From positions 35,566 to 99,565 of the forward strand of contig DXIH01000037.1 in the NCBI GenBank assembly GCA_019112965.1: DNA of 64,000 nt, written 5' to 3'. This document shows positions 54,550 through 63,868 of this stretch, piece after piece. Position 1 is the first letter of the stretch, and every line of letters begins with the position of its first letter. A program made the position numbers and the translations under genes. The notes beneath the pieces are model-generated. The model was not told the origin of the DNA and ran no database searches. It worked only from the letters and a program-made list of their open reading frames with translations. This stretch comes from Candidatus Sphingomonas excrementigallinarum. GTDB lineage: Bacteria; Pseudomonadota; Alphaproteobacteria; Sphingomonadales; Sphingomonadaceae.

Positions 54550-55259
54550 GTGGCCGCGATCGCGATCTACAGCCTGAAGGGGGGCGTCGGAAAGACCAGC
54601 ATGGCGGTCAATCTGGCCTGGTGTGCCGCCAGCCTGTGCGCGCGCCGGACGCTGCTATGGGACCTCGACCCGCAGGCCGCCTCGACCTGGCTGCTCGGCG
54701 GCGGCGCCCATGGCGACCAGGCGCAGGCCGTATTTTCCCGCGATATTTCCGCCGAGCGCCTGATCCGCCAGACCGCCATCCCGCGCCTCTCGCTGATCGG
54801 TGCCGACGATTCGCTGCGCGGCCTGGATCATCTGTTCCACGCGATCGACAAGAAGAAGCGGCTCGGCAAGCTGGTCGACGGGTTGGACGATTATGAGCGC
54901 GTCATCCTCGACTGCCCTCCCGGCCTGACCGAAACGACCGAACAGGTGCTGCGCGCGGTCGACCTGATCGTGGTGCCGGTCGTGCCCTCCGCACTCGCCA
55001 CCCGCGCGCTGGAGGTGGTGGACGGCCATGTCCGCGGACGCGTGCCCCTGCTGCCCGTGCATGTCATGGTCGATCGTCGCCGCCGCCTTCATGCCGAGGC
55101 GCTGGCCGCGCATCCCGACTGGCCGATCATCCCGATGGCCAGCCTGGTCGAGGCGATGGGCGAACATCGCGCGCCCCTGGGAGCCTTCGCGCCGCGCAGC
55201 GGTATCGCCCAGGCCTATGCCGATCTGTGGCGCAGCGTCGAACGGCGAATGGCGGGGGG

Positions 55260-55263
<4 letters not shown>
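54550..55263 (+). CDS. ParA-family ATPase
   Basis: P-loop ATPase of 237 residues of the ParA/MinD type. Deviant Walker A is YSLKGGVGKTSMAVN near the N-terminus, with LLWDLDPQAASTWLL (A') and VILDCPPGLTETT (Walker B). GTG at 54550 is chosen because it directly precedes the first strand and AGGTCGGAGAG lies upstream. It has no ParB partner beside it; the next gene is aat, overlapped by ATGA. Role unknown; possibly positioning of a cellular cargo. Confidence 0.82.
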
Positions 55264-56018
<755 letters not shown>

Positions 56019-56490
56019 ACCGGGTGGAGCACGACGTTGAGCGCGGGCCGCTCCTTGTACAGCCAGCCTGAAAAGACCCGCTGCCAGCGCTGATTGGCCC
56101 CGCGCACATCGAGCTGGACGAAAGCGCCGGTCAGCTGTTCCGGCTCCCATGACGCCGTCTTTTCGCAGGCGCGCAGACGTACCACGACATCGCCGACGCG
56201 CACCGCCTGGCCGGGTTTCAGCGTCAGGTCGCGCGACACGCCGTTGCGCTTGTTGAGCAGGCCGATCACCGCAACGCGCTCGGCCATCGGAGTCCCGCCG
56301 GTGGGCAGGTTCGCCTGCGTGCCGTCGACCGACTCGATCCCCGACGCGGCACCGGGGCTGTCGGGTAGAATCTGGCTCACCGCCGATTCGGCGGAGCCGC
56401 CCCGATGATCGGTCAGCGCCTGATAGCCGAACCAGCCACCGACCCCCAGCAAGGCGACCAACGCACCGCTGGCCAGCCAGCGCGACGTCT

Positions 56491-56883
56491 TCACCCCTCG
56501 GGCGTCCAGGCTTCGTAATCGCCGGTCGCCGCCTGACGCTGGCCACCCTTTTCAAGCGCGCCGGACGGGCGATAGGCCATGGCGGTGCCGGTCATGTTCG
56601 GAATCGCTGGCTTCTGCCACGCGCGACGCGGCGGCAGCGAGCGGTCGGGCACGTCATCGACCTGATGATTCAGCCAGCTGAACCATTCCGCCGGAACCCG
56701 GCTGGCGTCGTTCGAGCCGTTATAGATCACCCAGCGGCGCGGACGGCCAGCGGTGTCGCTGCCGCCCTCATAATAGACGTTGCCATGCGCATCCTCGCCC
56801 ACCTGCGCCTTGCCGCGCAGACCGAACCAGGTGCCGATGGTTGCGCCGTTCCACCAGGTGAAGGGATTGAGGTTGATGCCCAT
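56491..56883 (-). CDS. NADH:ubiquinone oxidoreductase 17.2 kDa subunit homologue (NDUFA12 type)
   Basis: A 130-residue accessory complex I subunit. Segments WWNGATIGTWFGLRGKAQVG, DAHGNVYYEGG, RRWVIYNG, VPAEWFSWLNHQVDD and the GTAMAYRPSG tail match the NDUFA12 family of mitochondria and alphaproteobacteria. The start at 56883 gives the family N-terminus; the frame upstream runs into a repeat. It overlaps the DUF2155 gene by ATGA, a frequent alphaproteobacterial pairing. Confidence 0.9.
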   Translation of the reverse strand: MGINLNPFTWWNGATIGTWFGLRGKAQVGEDAHGNVYYEGGSDTAGRPRRWVIYNGSNDASRVPAEWFSWLNHQVDDVPDRSLPPRRAWQKPAIPNMTGTAMAYRPSGALEKGGQRQAATGDYEAWTPEG

Positions 56884-56957
56884 GACGCGCCGTGTAGCCC
56901 GGCTCTCGCCGCCCTTCAACCGCGTTCGCGTGATTGGGACCAGTTCATGAGTTTGCT

Positions 56958-57078
56958 TGAAGCCCCTCCTCCCGGCAGGGGGGGAGTGGTTTGGGGTGGG
57001 GGCATGGCCGCAAGCGATGGTCTCGGTGAGACATCGGCCCTCCCCCGACCCCTCCCGCCTGCGGGAGGGGAGAAGTGC
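56958..57078. repeat. Palindromic repeat, type C
   Basis: Left arm GCCCCTCCTCCCGGCAGGGG + GGGAGTGG, right arm CCCTCCCGCCTGCGGGAGGG. The right arm equals the arm of the copy at 32979. It separates the NDUFA12-like gene from the DUF192 gene. Confidence 0.7.
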
Positions 57079-57157
57079 GGGGCAAGGCACCGTCGCATGA
57101 AGCCCCCCCCACCTGCGAGAAGGCAGCGGCTCGGTTTAAACGGTCTACCTCAGCCGA

Positions 57158-57640
57158 TCACTTCGGCCAGAAAACCGAATCGCCCTCCGCGATCCCCAGT
57201 TCCGCCGAACGCCCGCCGACCAGTTCCAGCACGGCCGCGATCGGCTCGCCGGAGGGGATCTGTGCTTCGCTGAACGGCACGCTATTCTCCGCGATCCGGG
57301 CGATCGTGCCGTCGGCGCGGATGAACAGGATGTCGAGCGGGGTCGGCGTGTTCTTCATCCAGAAGCTCGCCGCGCGAGGACCACCGCCCTCGGGCGGATA
57401 GGGTGCGAACAACATGCCGCCATCGGGTTTCAGGTCGGTGCGGTACATCAGACCCTGGGCCTGCTCGGCGGCGGTGCGGGCCGCTTCTACCTGGAAACGA
57501 TGCTTGCCCTGCGCCGTGGTGATGGTGACGGGCACGGTCGCGACCTTCTGCCCCGCCTGTTCGGAGGACGATGTTTTCTCCGAACATCCCGCCAGCCCCG
57601 CGCCAGCCAGGGCCAGCGCCACCATCGCAATGCGGATCAT
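57158..57640 (-). CDS. DUF192 lipoprotein
   Basis: A 160-residue precursor: signal peptide with lipobox LAGC (Cys19), then a DUF192 domain (about 40-158) with FQVEAARTAAEQAQGLMYRT, GGMLFAPYPPEG, SFWMKNTPTPLDILFI and AVLELVGGRSAELGI. The family occurs in many bacteria, sometimes linked to cell envelope metabolism; function not known. Start overlaps the cold-shock gene stop (ATGA). Confidence 0.87.
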   Translation of the reverse strand: MIRIAMVALALAGAGLAGCSEKTSSSEQAGQKVATVPVTITTAQGKHRFQVEAARTAAEQAQGLMYRTDLKPDGGMLFAPYPPEGGGPRAASFWMKNTPTPLDILFIRADGTIARIAENSVPFSEAQIPSGEPIAAVLELVGGRSAELGIAEGDSVFWPK

Positions 57641-58209
57641 TCGGGTCCTCTCGGCGTCACGATCACGGCCAAAGGCCCTTTCGGCCCCTCGACCACGCGC
57701 GCCGCCAGCAATTGCCCCGGCTCGACGTCCAGAATCCCGCCGCGGCGCAGCGTCTCCATGTGCACGAAGATGTCCGCCCCGTCACGCTCGCGCAGCAAAA
57801 AGCCATAGCCTTTCAGCCGGTTGAACCACTTCACCGCGACCTGTTCGGGCTCCCCGGCCTCATCGACCAGCGCGACCGGGTCGATCCGGTCGGGCGAACG
57901 CGGCCGCTTGGGCTGCTCGGGCACCGCATGGGTCAGGTCGATGGTCAGCACCTCACGCGCCTGGTACCCCCGCCCCCCGCGCGCACCCAGCAGCTCGACG
58001 CGGGCGCCCTCGGGCAGGCTGCGCCGCCCATGTGGCTGCAATATGGAAAAATGCACGAGCACATCCCCATAGATGGGATCGTCCGCCACAACGAAGCCAA
58101 AGCCCCGCGTCACGTCGAACCATTTCACGACCCCCGCCAGCCTTACGGCCGTTTCCGCCGTTTCGCCGTCGATGCCGCCCCCTTGAATTGGCGTTTCTTC
58201 CAGCATCAT
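57637..58209 (-). CDS. Double cold-shock-domain protein
   Basis: A 190-residue protein with two cold-shock domains: one about 24-88 (AGVVKWFDVTRGFGFVVADD, DVLVHFSILQPHGRRSL) and one about 120-185 (VAVKWFNRLKGYGFLLRERD, DIFVHMETLRRGG). Both keep the RNP1 and RNP2 aromatic residues for single-stranded nucleic acid binding. Two consecutive ATGs (58209, 58206) follow AAGGGTG; the open frame upstream is not needed. It heads an operon with the DUF192 gene. Confidence 0.88.
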   Translation of the reverse strand: MMLEETPIQGGGIDGETAETAVRLAGVVKWFDVTRGFGFVVADDPIYGDVLVHFSILQPHGRRSLPEGARVELLGARGGRGYQAREVLTIDLTHAVPEQPKRPRSPDRIDPVALVDEAGEPEQVAVKWFNRLKGYGFLLRERDGADIFVHMETLRRGGILDVEPGQLLAARVVEGPKGPLAVIVTPRGPE

Positions 58210-58337
58210 CGCACCCTTATACTGCAACGCTAGCAGCATTGTTCGCACTCGCAATGCGGCGACGTTCGTTTTTTGCTGGTTCGGACTGGGACGATCGTTC
58301 AAAAATCAGGCTTGGCAGCCTATGGCCTTGCGCTGGA

Positions 58338-58868
58338 TCAATATTCTTCATCGTCCGACATCTCGCCGGGTGCCGCCGATACGATCCGCCGGGACAGCTC
58401 CATGGCATGTCCGGCGCGCAACATCGCCGCGAGTTGCTTCTCGCGCACCGCCCGGTCGACCTCGCCCTCGCCGAACGGCCCGATTCGCCGCCGCCGGGCA
58501 AAGGCCAGGGCGGCGGCTTGCGCCGCCTCGGCGACCTGGGGTGCGATCGCTTCGTGATCCTCCGCCCCGACCCGCGCGGCGTGAAGCGCCTGCGCCACGC
58601 GGCGCGCTCCCAGCCCCCGCCGCGCCAGCGAGGCCGCCTTGGCCTCCGCATAGGCCCGGTCGTCGATATAACCGAGCTCGACCATACGCGCCGCCAGCCC
58701 GCGCACGTCGGGCGGCCCTTCCCCCGCCCAGTCCCTTTCGCGCAGCTTGCGGGTCAGATAGTCGACCAGCTTGCCTTCGGTGGTGGCAAATCGCTCGACA
58801 TACCGTAACGCCAGATTCTCCAGCATTTTGGGGTCAAGGGGTTTTGGCGGGCGACGATCGGCGGACAC
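58338..58868 (-). CDS. recX: RecX-family regulatory protein
   Basis: Modulator of RecA filaments, 176 residues with the helical-repeat RecX fold: ALRYVERFATTEGKLVDYLT, ARMVELGYIDDRAYAEAKAA, LARRGLGARRVAQALHAARV and ALAFARRRRIGPFG are recognisable repeats. The acidic tail is EMSDDEEY. Start uncertain: GTG at 58868 is given because the family similarity begins after it. The frame continues to 59000, where it would overlap the divergent ligase gene. recA is not in the window. Confidence 0.8.
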   Translation of the reverse strand: MSADRRPPKPLDPKMLENLALRYVERFATTEGKLVDYLTRKLRERDWAGEGPPDVRGLAARMVELGYIDDRAYAEAKAASLARRGLGARRVAQALHAARVGAEDHEAIAPQVAEAAQAAALAFARRRRIGPFGEGEVDRAVREKQLAAMLRAGHAMELSRRIVSAAPGEMSDDEEY

Positions 58869-58998
58869 GCCTTGTTTGTGCCACACTGACACCGGAATTA
58901 GAACGCGGGAAGCCGCCATTTGATGGCGGAAAAGAATCACTCGTGCCCGCGCGATCACCTTGCGGGGACGCAAAAGCATAAGGAACGAAGGCAAGGCC

Positions 58999-60753
58999 AT
59001 GACGATCGAGCACCATCAGGACGACGCGCGCGCCATCATCGCGACGCCGACCGAGGATGCGCTGCCGCGCCGCTTCGCCGACTTCGATACGCTGGGCGAA
59101 GCGCTGGACTATGCGGCCTCGGGCGCGCGCGGCCTAAACTTCCACGACGCACGCGGCACCCTGACCCGCCCCTACCCCTTCGCCGAACTGCGCGAGGATG
59201 CGCTGACCTGCGCCCGCCGCCTGATCGCTAGCGGCGTGAAGCCGGAAGAGCGGATCGCGCTGGTGGCCGAGACGGGGCCGGAATTCGCCGCCCTGTTCTT
59301 CGGCGTCGTCTATGCGGGCGCATGGCCGGTGCCGCTACCGCTGCCGACGTCGTTCGGCGGGCGTGACAGCTATATCGAACAGCTGCGCGTCCAGCTCGCC
59401 AGCTGCGACCCCAAGATGCTGATCTTCCCGCCCGAACTCGCCCAGATGGCGGGCGCCGCCGCCGAGGCCGCGGGCGTCGAGGGCGTGGACTGGGACAGCT
59501 TCGCCACACGCGCGGCCCCCGAGACCAAGCTGCCGAAGGCCGATCCCGAGGCGATCGCCTATCTGCAATATTCCAGCGGCTCGACCCGTTTTCCGCATGG
59601 CGTGGCGATCACCCATCACGCGCTGCTGAACAACCTGGCCGCCCACAGCCATGGCATGAAGATCCAGGACAGCGACCGCTGCATCTCGTGGCTGCCCTGG
59701 TATCACGACATGGGGCTGGTCGGCTGCTTCCTGTCGCCGATCGCCAACCAAGTGTCGACCGACTACCTCAAGACCGAGGATTTCGCGCGCCGTCCACTCG
59801 CCTGGCTGGACATGATCAGCCGCAATTCCGGTACTTCGGTCAGCTATTCGCCGACCTTCGGCTATGACATTTGCGCGCGTCGCATCTCGTCGCAGACCAA
59901 GGCGTCGGATCGCTTCGACCTGTCGCGCTGGCGGATCGCGGGCAATGGCGCGGACATGATTCGCCCCGACGTGATGCAGAGCTTCGTCGACGCCTTTGCC
60001 GATGCAGGCTTCCCGGCGACTGCCTTCCTGCCGTCCTATGGCCTGGCCGAGGCCACGCTGGCGGTGTCGATCATGCCGCCGGGCGAAGGCATCCGCGTTG
60101 AGCTGGTCGAGGAGACCCAGCTGTCGGGCGGCGCGCAAGGGACCGACCGGCCGCAGCGTTTCCGCGCCATCGTCAATTGCGGCAAGCCCGCGCGCGACAT
60201 GGTGATCGAGATCCGCGAGGAAGACGGCACGCCGCTTCCCGATGGGGCGATCGGCAAGGTGTGGTGCAAGGGCCCGTCGGTCATGGTCGGCTATTTCCGC
60301 GACCAGACCGCGACCGATGCCTGTCTGGTCGATGGCTGGCTCGACACCGGCGACATGGGCTATATGTCGAAGGGCTATATCTACATCGTCGGCCGCGCCA
60401 AGGACATGATTATCGTCAACGGCCGCAACCACTGGCCGCAGGACATCGAGTGGGCGGTCGAGCAGCTGCCGGGCTTCAAGGCGGGCGACATCGCCGCCTT
60501 CGCCATCACCACGCCGGGCGGCGAGGAAACCCCCGCCGTGCTGGTCCAGTGCCGCAGCTCGGACGATGAAGAGCGCCTTCGCCTGCGCGACGAAATCCGC
60601 GAGCGGGTGCGCGCGGTGACCGGCATGAACTGCGTGATCGAACTGATCCCGCCGCGCACCCTGCCCCGCACCAGCTCGGGCAAGCTGAGCCGCGCCAAGG
60701 CCCGCAACTTGTATCTGGCGGGCGAGATCAAGCCGTACGACGTCGCGGCGTGA
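58999..60753 (+). CDS. Fatty acyl-AMP ligase (FAAL)
   Basis: Adenylate-forming enzyme of 584 residues that activates fatty acids as acyl-AMP. Core motifs: IAYLQYSSGSTRFPHGVAIT (ATP loop), SWLPWYHDMGLVG, LPSYGLAEATLAVS, DGWLDTGDMGYM and the C-terminal PRTSSGKLSRAKARN with the catalytic Lys. The HDMGLVG and SSGSTRFP forms and the overall length fit FAALs, which pass the acyl group to acyl carrier proteins. No carrier protein, PKS or NRPS gene is adjacent, so the acceptor is unknown. ATG at 58999 follows AACGAAGG. Confidence 0.88.
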   Translation: MTIEHHQDDARAIIATPTEDALPRRFADFDTLGEALDYAASGARGLNFHDARGTLTRPYPFAELREDALTCARRLIASGVKPEERIALVAETGPEFAALFFGVVYAGAWPVPLPLPTSFGGRDSYIEQLRVQLASCDPKMLIFPPELAQMAGAAAEAAGVEGVDWDSFATRAAPETKLPKADPEAIAYLQYSSGSTRFPHGVAITHHALLNNLAAHSHGMKIQDSDRCISWLPWYHDMGLVGCFLSPIANQVSTDYLKTEDFARRPLAWLDMISRNSGTSVSYSPTFGYDICARRISSQTKASDRFDLSRWRIAGNGADMIRPDVMQSFVDAFADAGFPATAFLPSYGLAEATLAVSIMPPGEGIRVELVEETQLSGGAQGTDRPQRFRAIVNCGKPARDMVIEIREEDGTPLPDGAIGKVWCKGPSVMVGYFRDQTATDACLVDGWLDTGDMGYMSKGYIYIVGRAKDMIIVNGRNHWPQDIEWAVEQLPGFKAGDIAAFAITTPGGEETPAVLVQCRSSDDEERLRLRDEIRERVRAVTGMNCVIELIPPRTLPRTSSGKLSRAKARNLYLAGEIKPYDVAA

Positions 60754-60772
60754 TCCTTCGGAACAGTAAAAA

Positions 60773-60805
60773 GGGGCTCGATCGAAAGACCGGGCCCCAT
60801 TTTGT
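60773..60805 (+). terminator. Terminator after the acyl-AMP ligase gene
   Basis: GGGGCTCG and CGGGCCCC pair around a 10-base loop, followed by ATTTTG. It lies about 20 bases after the stop. Confidence 0.75.
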
Positions 60806-60898
60806 GCGGTTACAAAAGTCCGTTCGCGTACCCATCAGCGCTTGATACGTCCGCAGTGCTGACGCATCCTGCCGCAATTCAAGGGGGAGATGACGGGC

Positions 60899-61165
60899 AT
60901 GAACCATATCGGCGCAATGATGATGGCCCTGGCGGTCATGACGACCGCAGCCCCCGCCATCGCGCAAGCGGGACAGGGCGCGGAGAAACCCAAGGTCAAG
61001 AAGACCTGCCGTTCGTTAACGCCGACCGGGTCCTTTCTGCCTACCCGCGTCTGCAACACGGAGGCGGAATGGCAGAAATTCGACAGCATAGGTCAGGAGG
61101 GCGTGGGTGAGTTTCGCCGGGCATTGAACATGACCAGCACGAACGAGCGCAACCGGCGTAACTGA
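60899..61165 (+). CDS. Small secreted protein of unknown function
   Basis: An 88-residue precursor with signal peptide (MNHIGAMMMALAVMTTAAPA, cleavage near AIAQ). The mature part KKTCRSLTPTGSFLPTRVCN has two Cys spaced by 13 residues, then an Asn/Arg-rich tail. The pattern CR..TPTGS..PxRVC..xxEW is seen in many small exported proteins of sphingomonads, without known function. AAGGGGGAG nine bases upstream favours the ATG at 60899 over 60890. Confidence 0.7.
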   Translation: MNHIGAMMMALAVMTTAAPAIAQAGQGAEKPKVKKTCRSLTPTGSFLPTRVCNTEAEWQKFDSIGQEGVGEFRRALNMTSTNERNRRN

Positions 61166-61197
61166 GTTATCGATCGGGGGCGAGCCTTCGACTCCGC

Positions 61198-61536
61198 TCA
61201 ATCCTTCAGCGGATCATGACCCCAGTTCATCAGCGAGTACCGCCACGGCGAATGCTCGACATCCTTGTCCGGCCCGCCCTGCTTCAGATGCCGGTGCACA
61301 TAGCCGACGACCTTCTTCATGTGCGCATAATCGTCGTCAGTCAGATCGGCCTTCTTCTTGCGCTTGATCTCGACGATCCGGCGGCCCGATTCATGCCCGA
61401 CGCTCTCGCCTGACCCGCCCTTTTTCTGGCCGACCTCCTGCGACTCGTCGGTGTCCAGAAACTTCTCCAGCTCCGCCGGGGCCATGTTCACGGTTTCCTT
61501 GAAATCGGCGTAAATCTGTTCGTGATCGTCGGCCAT
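61198..61536 (-). CDS. DUF3140 family protein
   Basis: A 112-residue hydrophilic protein. VNMAPAELEKFLDTDESQEV, SVGHESGRRIVEIKRKKKAD, LTDDDYAHMKKVVGYVHRHL and the SPWRYSLMNWGHDP end match DUF3140, a family found in bacteria and fungi with no known function. It sometimes co-occurs with DUF2945 proteins, one of which is at 7312. It has a normal ATG; AAAGGAGCC lies just before it. Confidence 0.85.
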   Translation of the reverse strand: MADDHEQIYADFKETVNMAPAELEKFLDTDESQEVGQKKGGSGESVGHESGRRIVEIKRKKKADLTDDDYAHMKKVVGYVHRHLKQGGPDKDVEHSPWRYSLMNWGHDPLKD

Positions 61537-61583
61537 GCGTGGCTCCTTTCGAAGCGCTCAACGTCGCGTGGCGGCTTTGGGGT

Positions 61584-62966
61584 TCAGAGCAGCATCGCGT
61601 CATAGCTTTGCGGCGGCACCGGCAGGGTAGCCCGCGCAACCCCGCCGAGGATCAGTACCACCAACAGCACCGCTCCGGTCGTCCGCACGATCCAGCGGTC
61701 GCCATGCCAGGGCTTGGCGATCATCAGCCCCAGCGCGCAGGCCATGATCGGCCAGAGGTGATAGCGGAAGTCCGACGCCACGCTGATGACCAGGAAGCTC
61801 GCCTCGAGCCCAAGCGCCGAGCCGAACAACGCGCCCGCAAAGCCATTCCCCCGCGTCACCGCCAGCCCCCCGGCGGCCAGCACCAGCCAGACAATCGGCC
61901 ACATGATCGGCGTATCGACCCAGGGAGCCGCCATTTTCTGCCAAGCCAACGCGATCCGGCCCGGCTGACCCAGATGATAGTCGTTGGGCTCGCTCCCCTG
62001 CGGCGCGGCGGCATTGATCCAGCGGGCGGGCACCCAGAAGCGCCAGGTCGAATTGACATGCGCCAGCCGCTGTTCCGCATAGGCCAGCGGGTGATGCAGG
62101 ATGGCGGGTGCGAGCTTGGCATAGACCTGCCCCGGCGGGGTCTTCTCGAACCGCTGGAGCCGGGTGCCGCAGCGGGCGGGCTCGCCCAGCGGATCCCAGA
62201 AGAAGGGCTTTACGCAATGCCTCCCGCGAATCTCCGCCACCTCGGCGGGGGACAGCCCCATGCGGGAATCATAGGGCACGCGCACCGCGATCCCTGCCAG
62301 ATCATACAGCGCCTGGGTCCGCGCGACGCCGCTGTCCGACGCGCCCAGCAGTCGGTGGTTGATGACGGGCGCCGCCGCCAGCGTAACCAGAGTCAGCGCG
62401 ACGGTGATCGCGATCCGGCGCGACCAACGCTCAGCCACCAGCAGCGCGACGAGCGGCGCGATCGCGAAGATCGCATTGGCCCGCACGAGCGCGGCATAGG
62501 CGAGCAACAGCCCCGCCGCGACCCAGGCGCCGCGCGGCACCACCTGCCCCCGCAACCGCCACCAGCCGATGATCCCGACCGCACCCAGCGTCGCGCCGGT
62601 CATCTGCGCGTCCTTCAGGATCGCGACCTGCCAGCCCAGCCAGGGCGGCACCAGCCCGACCGCCAGCACCGTCAGCGCGGCACGCGGTCGCCGGTCGACG
62701 ATCGCCGCTGCCAGCAGGCCCAGCCCTAGCCACCAACAGCCCAATTGCAGCACCAGCATCGGCGCCGCGCCCTGCCCGGTGAACAGCGACCAGAGCCGCG
62801 CCATGATCGGTGGATGCCAGTCGTCATACTGCCCGGTCAGCGCCTGCGCATATTGGCCGACACTGTCATATTGGACGAAGCCCGGCGCGAAGACGGTGAC
62901 GCTGAGCCCGAACAGGATCAGGGCCGCGACGATGATGCGCAGGCGGTGGCTATGGGTTCGGGTCAT
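61584..62966 (-). CDS. Polytopic membrane protein, possible GT-C type glycosyltransferase
   Basis: A 460-residue integral membrane protein with about nine to ten predicted TM helices. After the first helix comes a periplasmic loop with FVQYDSVGQYAQALTGQYDD, and later a larger loop with RYHLWP near the C-terminal helices. The early Asp motif and many helices resemble GT-C fold enzymes or O-antigen-type transferases, but no diagnostic family motif was identified. ATG at 62966 is chosen as it precedes the first helix. It is divergent from the isochorismatase-like gene. Confidence 0.65.
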   Translation of the reverse strand: MTRTHSHRLRIIVAALILFGLSVTVFAPGFVQYDSVGQYAQALTGQYDDWHPPIMARLWSLFTGQGAAPMLVLQLGCWWLGLGLLAAAIVDRRPRAALTVLAVGLVPPWLGWQVAILKDAQMTGATLGAVGIIGWWRLRGQVVPRGAWVAAGLLLAYAALVRANAIFAIAPLVALLVAERWSRRIAITVALTLVTLAAAPVINHRLLGASDSGVARTQALYDLAGIAVRVPYDSRMGLSPAEVAEIRGRHCVKPFFWDPLGEPARCGTRLQRFEKTPPGQVYAKLAPAILHHPLAYAEQRLAHVNSTWRFWVPARWINAAAPQGSEPNDYHLGQPGRIALAWQKMAAPWVDTPIMWPIVWLVLAAGGLAVTRGNGFAGALFGSALGLEASFLVISVASDFRYHLWPIMACALGLMIAKPWHGDRWIVRTTGAVLLVVLILGGVARATLPVPPQSYDAMLL

Positions 62967-63100
62967 GACGGATGCGACCGATGCGGCCAAAACCGGACGT
63001 TTCGCAAGCGGAATGCGGCATATCGTCGCGATTGCACGGGGATAGCGGCATCGGCCTCCCACGCGTAGATGGTGCGCGGGCGTCAATCGGGGGCAAGCGG

Positions 63101-63649
63101 ATGGATAGCGACACGGCACTGCTCATCATCGACATGCAGAGGGAGATGCAGCACCGGATCGACGCGGGGCGTTCCCATGTCAATCCGGATGCCCCCGCCA
63201 TCATCGCGGCGCTGGCCTACGCCTTTCGCTACGCCCGTCGCCCGGTCATCCATGTCCGCCATGCCGAGGCCGACCCCGCCTCGCCGCTGCATCCCGATGC
63301 CCCCGGCTATCCGTCCATGGCCTGTGCGGTGGAACGGCCCGACGAGGCCGTGTTCGTGAAGCGCAGCTCGTCGGCCTTTGCGACGACGGCGCTGGAGGCG
63401 CATCTGCGCGAGCGGGGAATCACGCATATCCATGTCGTGGGGGCCGTCGCGGGGTTCTGCGTCAACTCGACGGTGCGCGCGGCGGCGGACCTGGGGTTTC
63501 GCGTGACGGTGGTACGCGACGGGGTGATCGGGTTCGACCTGCCCTCCGCCGGGTTGGACGCGGGGGTGATCTTCGACGTGACCATGGGGTTGCTGGCGGC
63601 CGACTTCGCCGAGGTGGTGGATGGCGAGGCGGTATTGGCTGGGTTGTGA
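63101..63649 (+). CDS. Isochorismatase-like cysteine hydrolase
   Basis: A 182-residue hydrolase of the isochorismatase/nicotinamidase superfamily. The catalytic triad is visible: Asp11 in LLIIDMQREM, Lys87 in EAVFVKRSSSAF and Cys120 in VVGAVAGFCVNSTVRAA. The substrate cannot be deduced; nicotinamidase is less likely because the metal-binding Asp-His-His pattern is not evident. ATG at 63101 follows GGGGGCAAG. Confidence 0.85.
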   Translation: MDSDTALLIIDMQREMQHRIDAGRSHVNPDAPAIIAALAYAFRYARRPVIHVRHAEADPASPLHPDAPGYPSMACAVERPDEAVFVKRSSSAFATTALEAHLRERGITHIHVVGAVAGFCVNSTVRAAADLGFRVTVVRDGVIGFDLPSAGLDAGVIFDVTMGLLAADFAEVVDGEAVLAGL

Positions 63650-63660
63650 GAGTAGGGCGT

Positions 63661-63738
63661 GGCCTTCGACTTCGCTCAGGCTGAACGGGGTGAGGGAATC
63701 AACTAAAAAGCCGTTCAGCCAGAGCGTAGTCGAAGGCC
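63661..63738. repeat. Inverted repeat, GTTCAGCCTGAGCGAAGTCG family
   Basis: Arms of 28 bases at 63661-63688 and 63711-63738 with two mismatches, around a 22-base spacer. Second member of the family seen at 3516; here the arm order is reversed (GGCCTTCG first). It directly follows the hydrolase gene and could serve as its terminator. Confidence 0.8.
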
Positions 63739-63750
63739 ACGCCACCCCCT

Positions 63751-63868
63751 GGAGCAAGATGACATGAGATGAACTCACTCCTCCCCTTCAGGGGAGGGGC
63801 CGGGGGTGGGGCGTTTCCGCAAACGTACAGTCTGTGGCGAGGCCCCACCCCAACCCCTCCCCTGAAGG
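63751..63868. repeat. Palindromic repeat, type A, truncated at its right end
   Basis: ATGAGATGAACTC, then CTCCCCTTCAGGGGAGGGG and GGGGTGGGGC, a central part, and GCCCCACCCCAACCCCTCCCC as in the full copy at 20219. The right palindrome breaks off after CTGAAGG, where the full copy continues GGAGGGG. The following sequence (CAGGGGGATCG) does not belong to the repeat. Confidence 0.75.
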
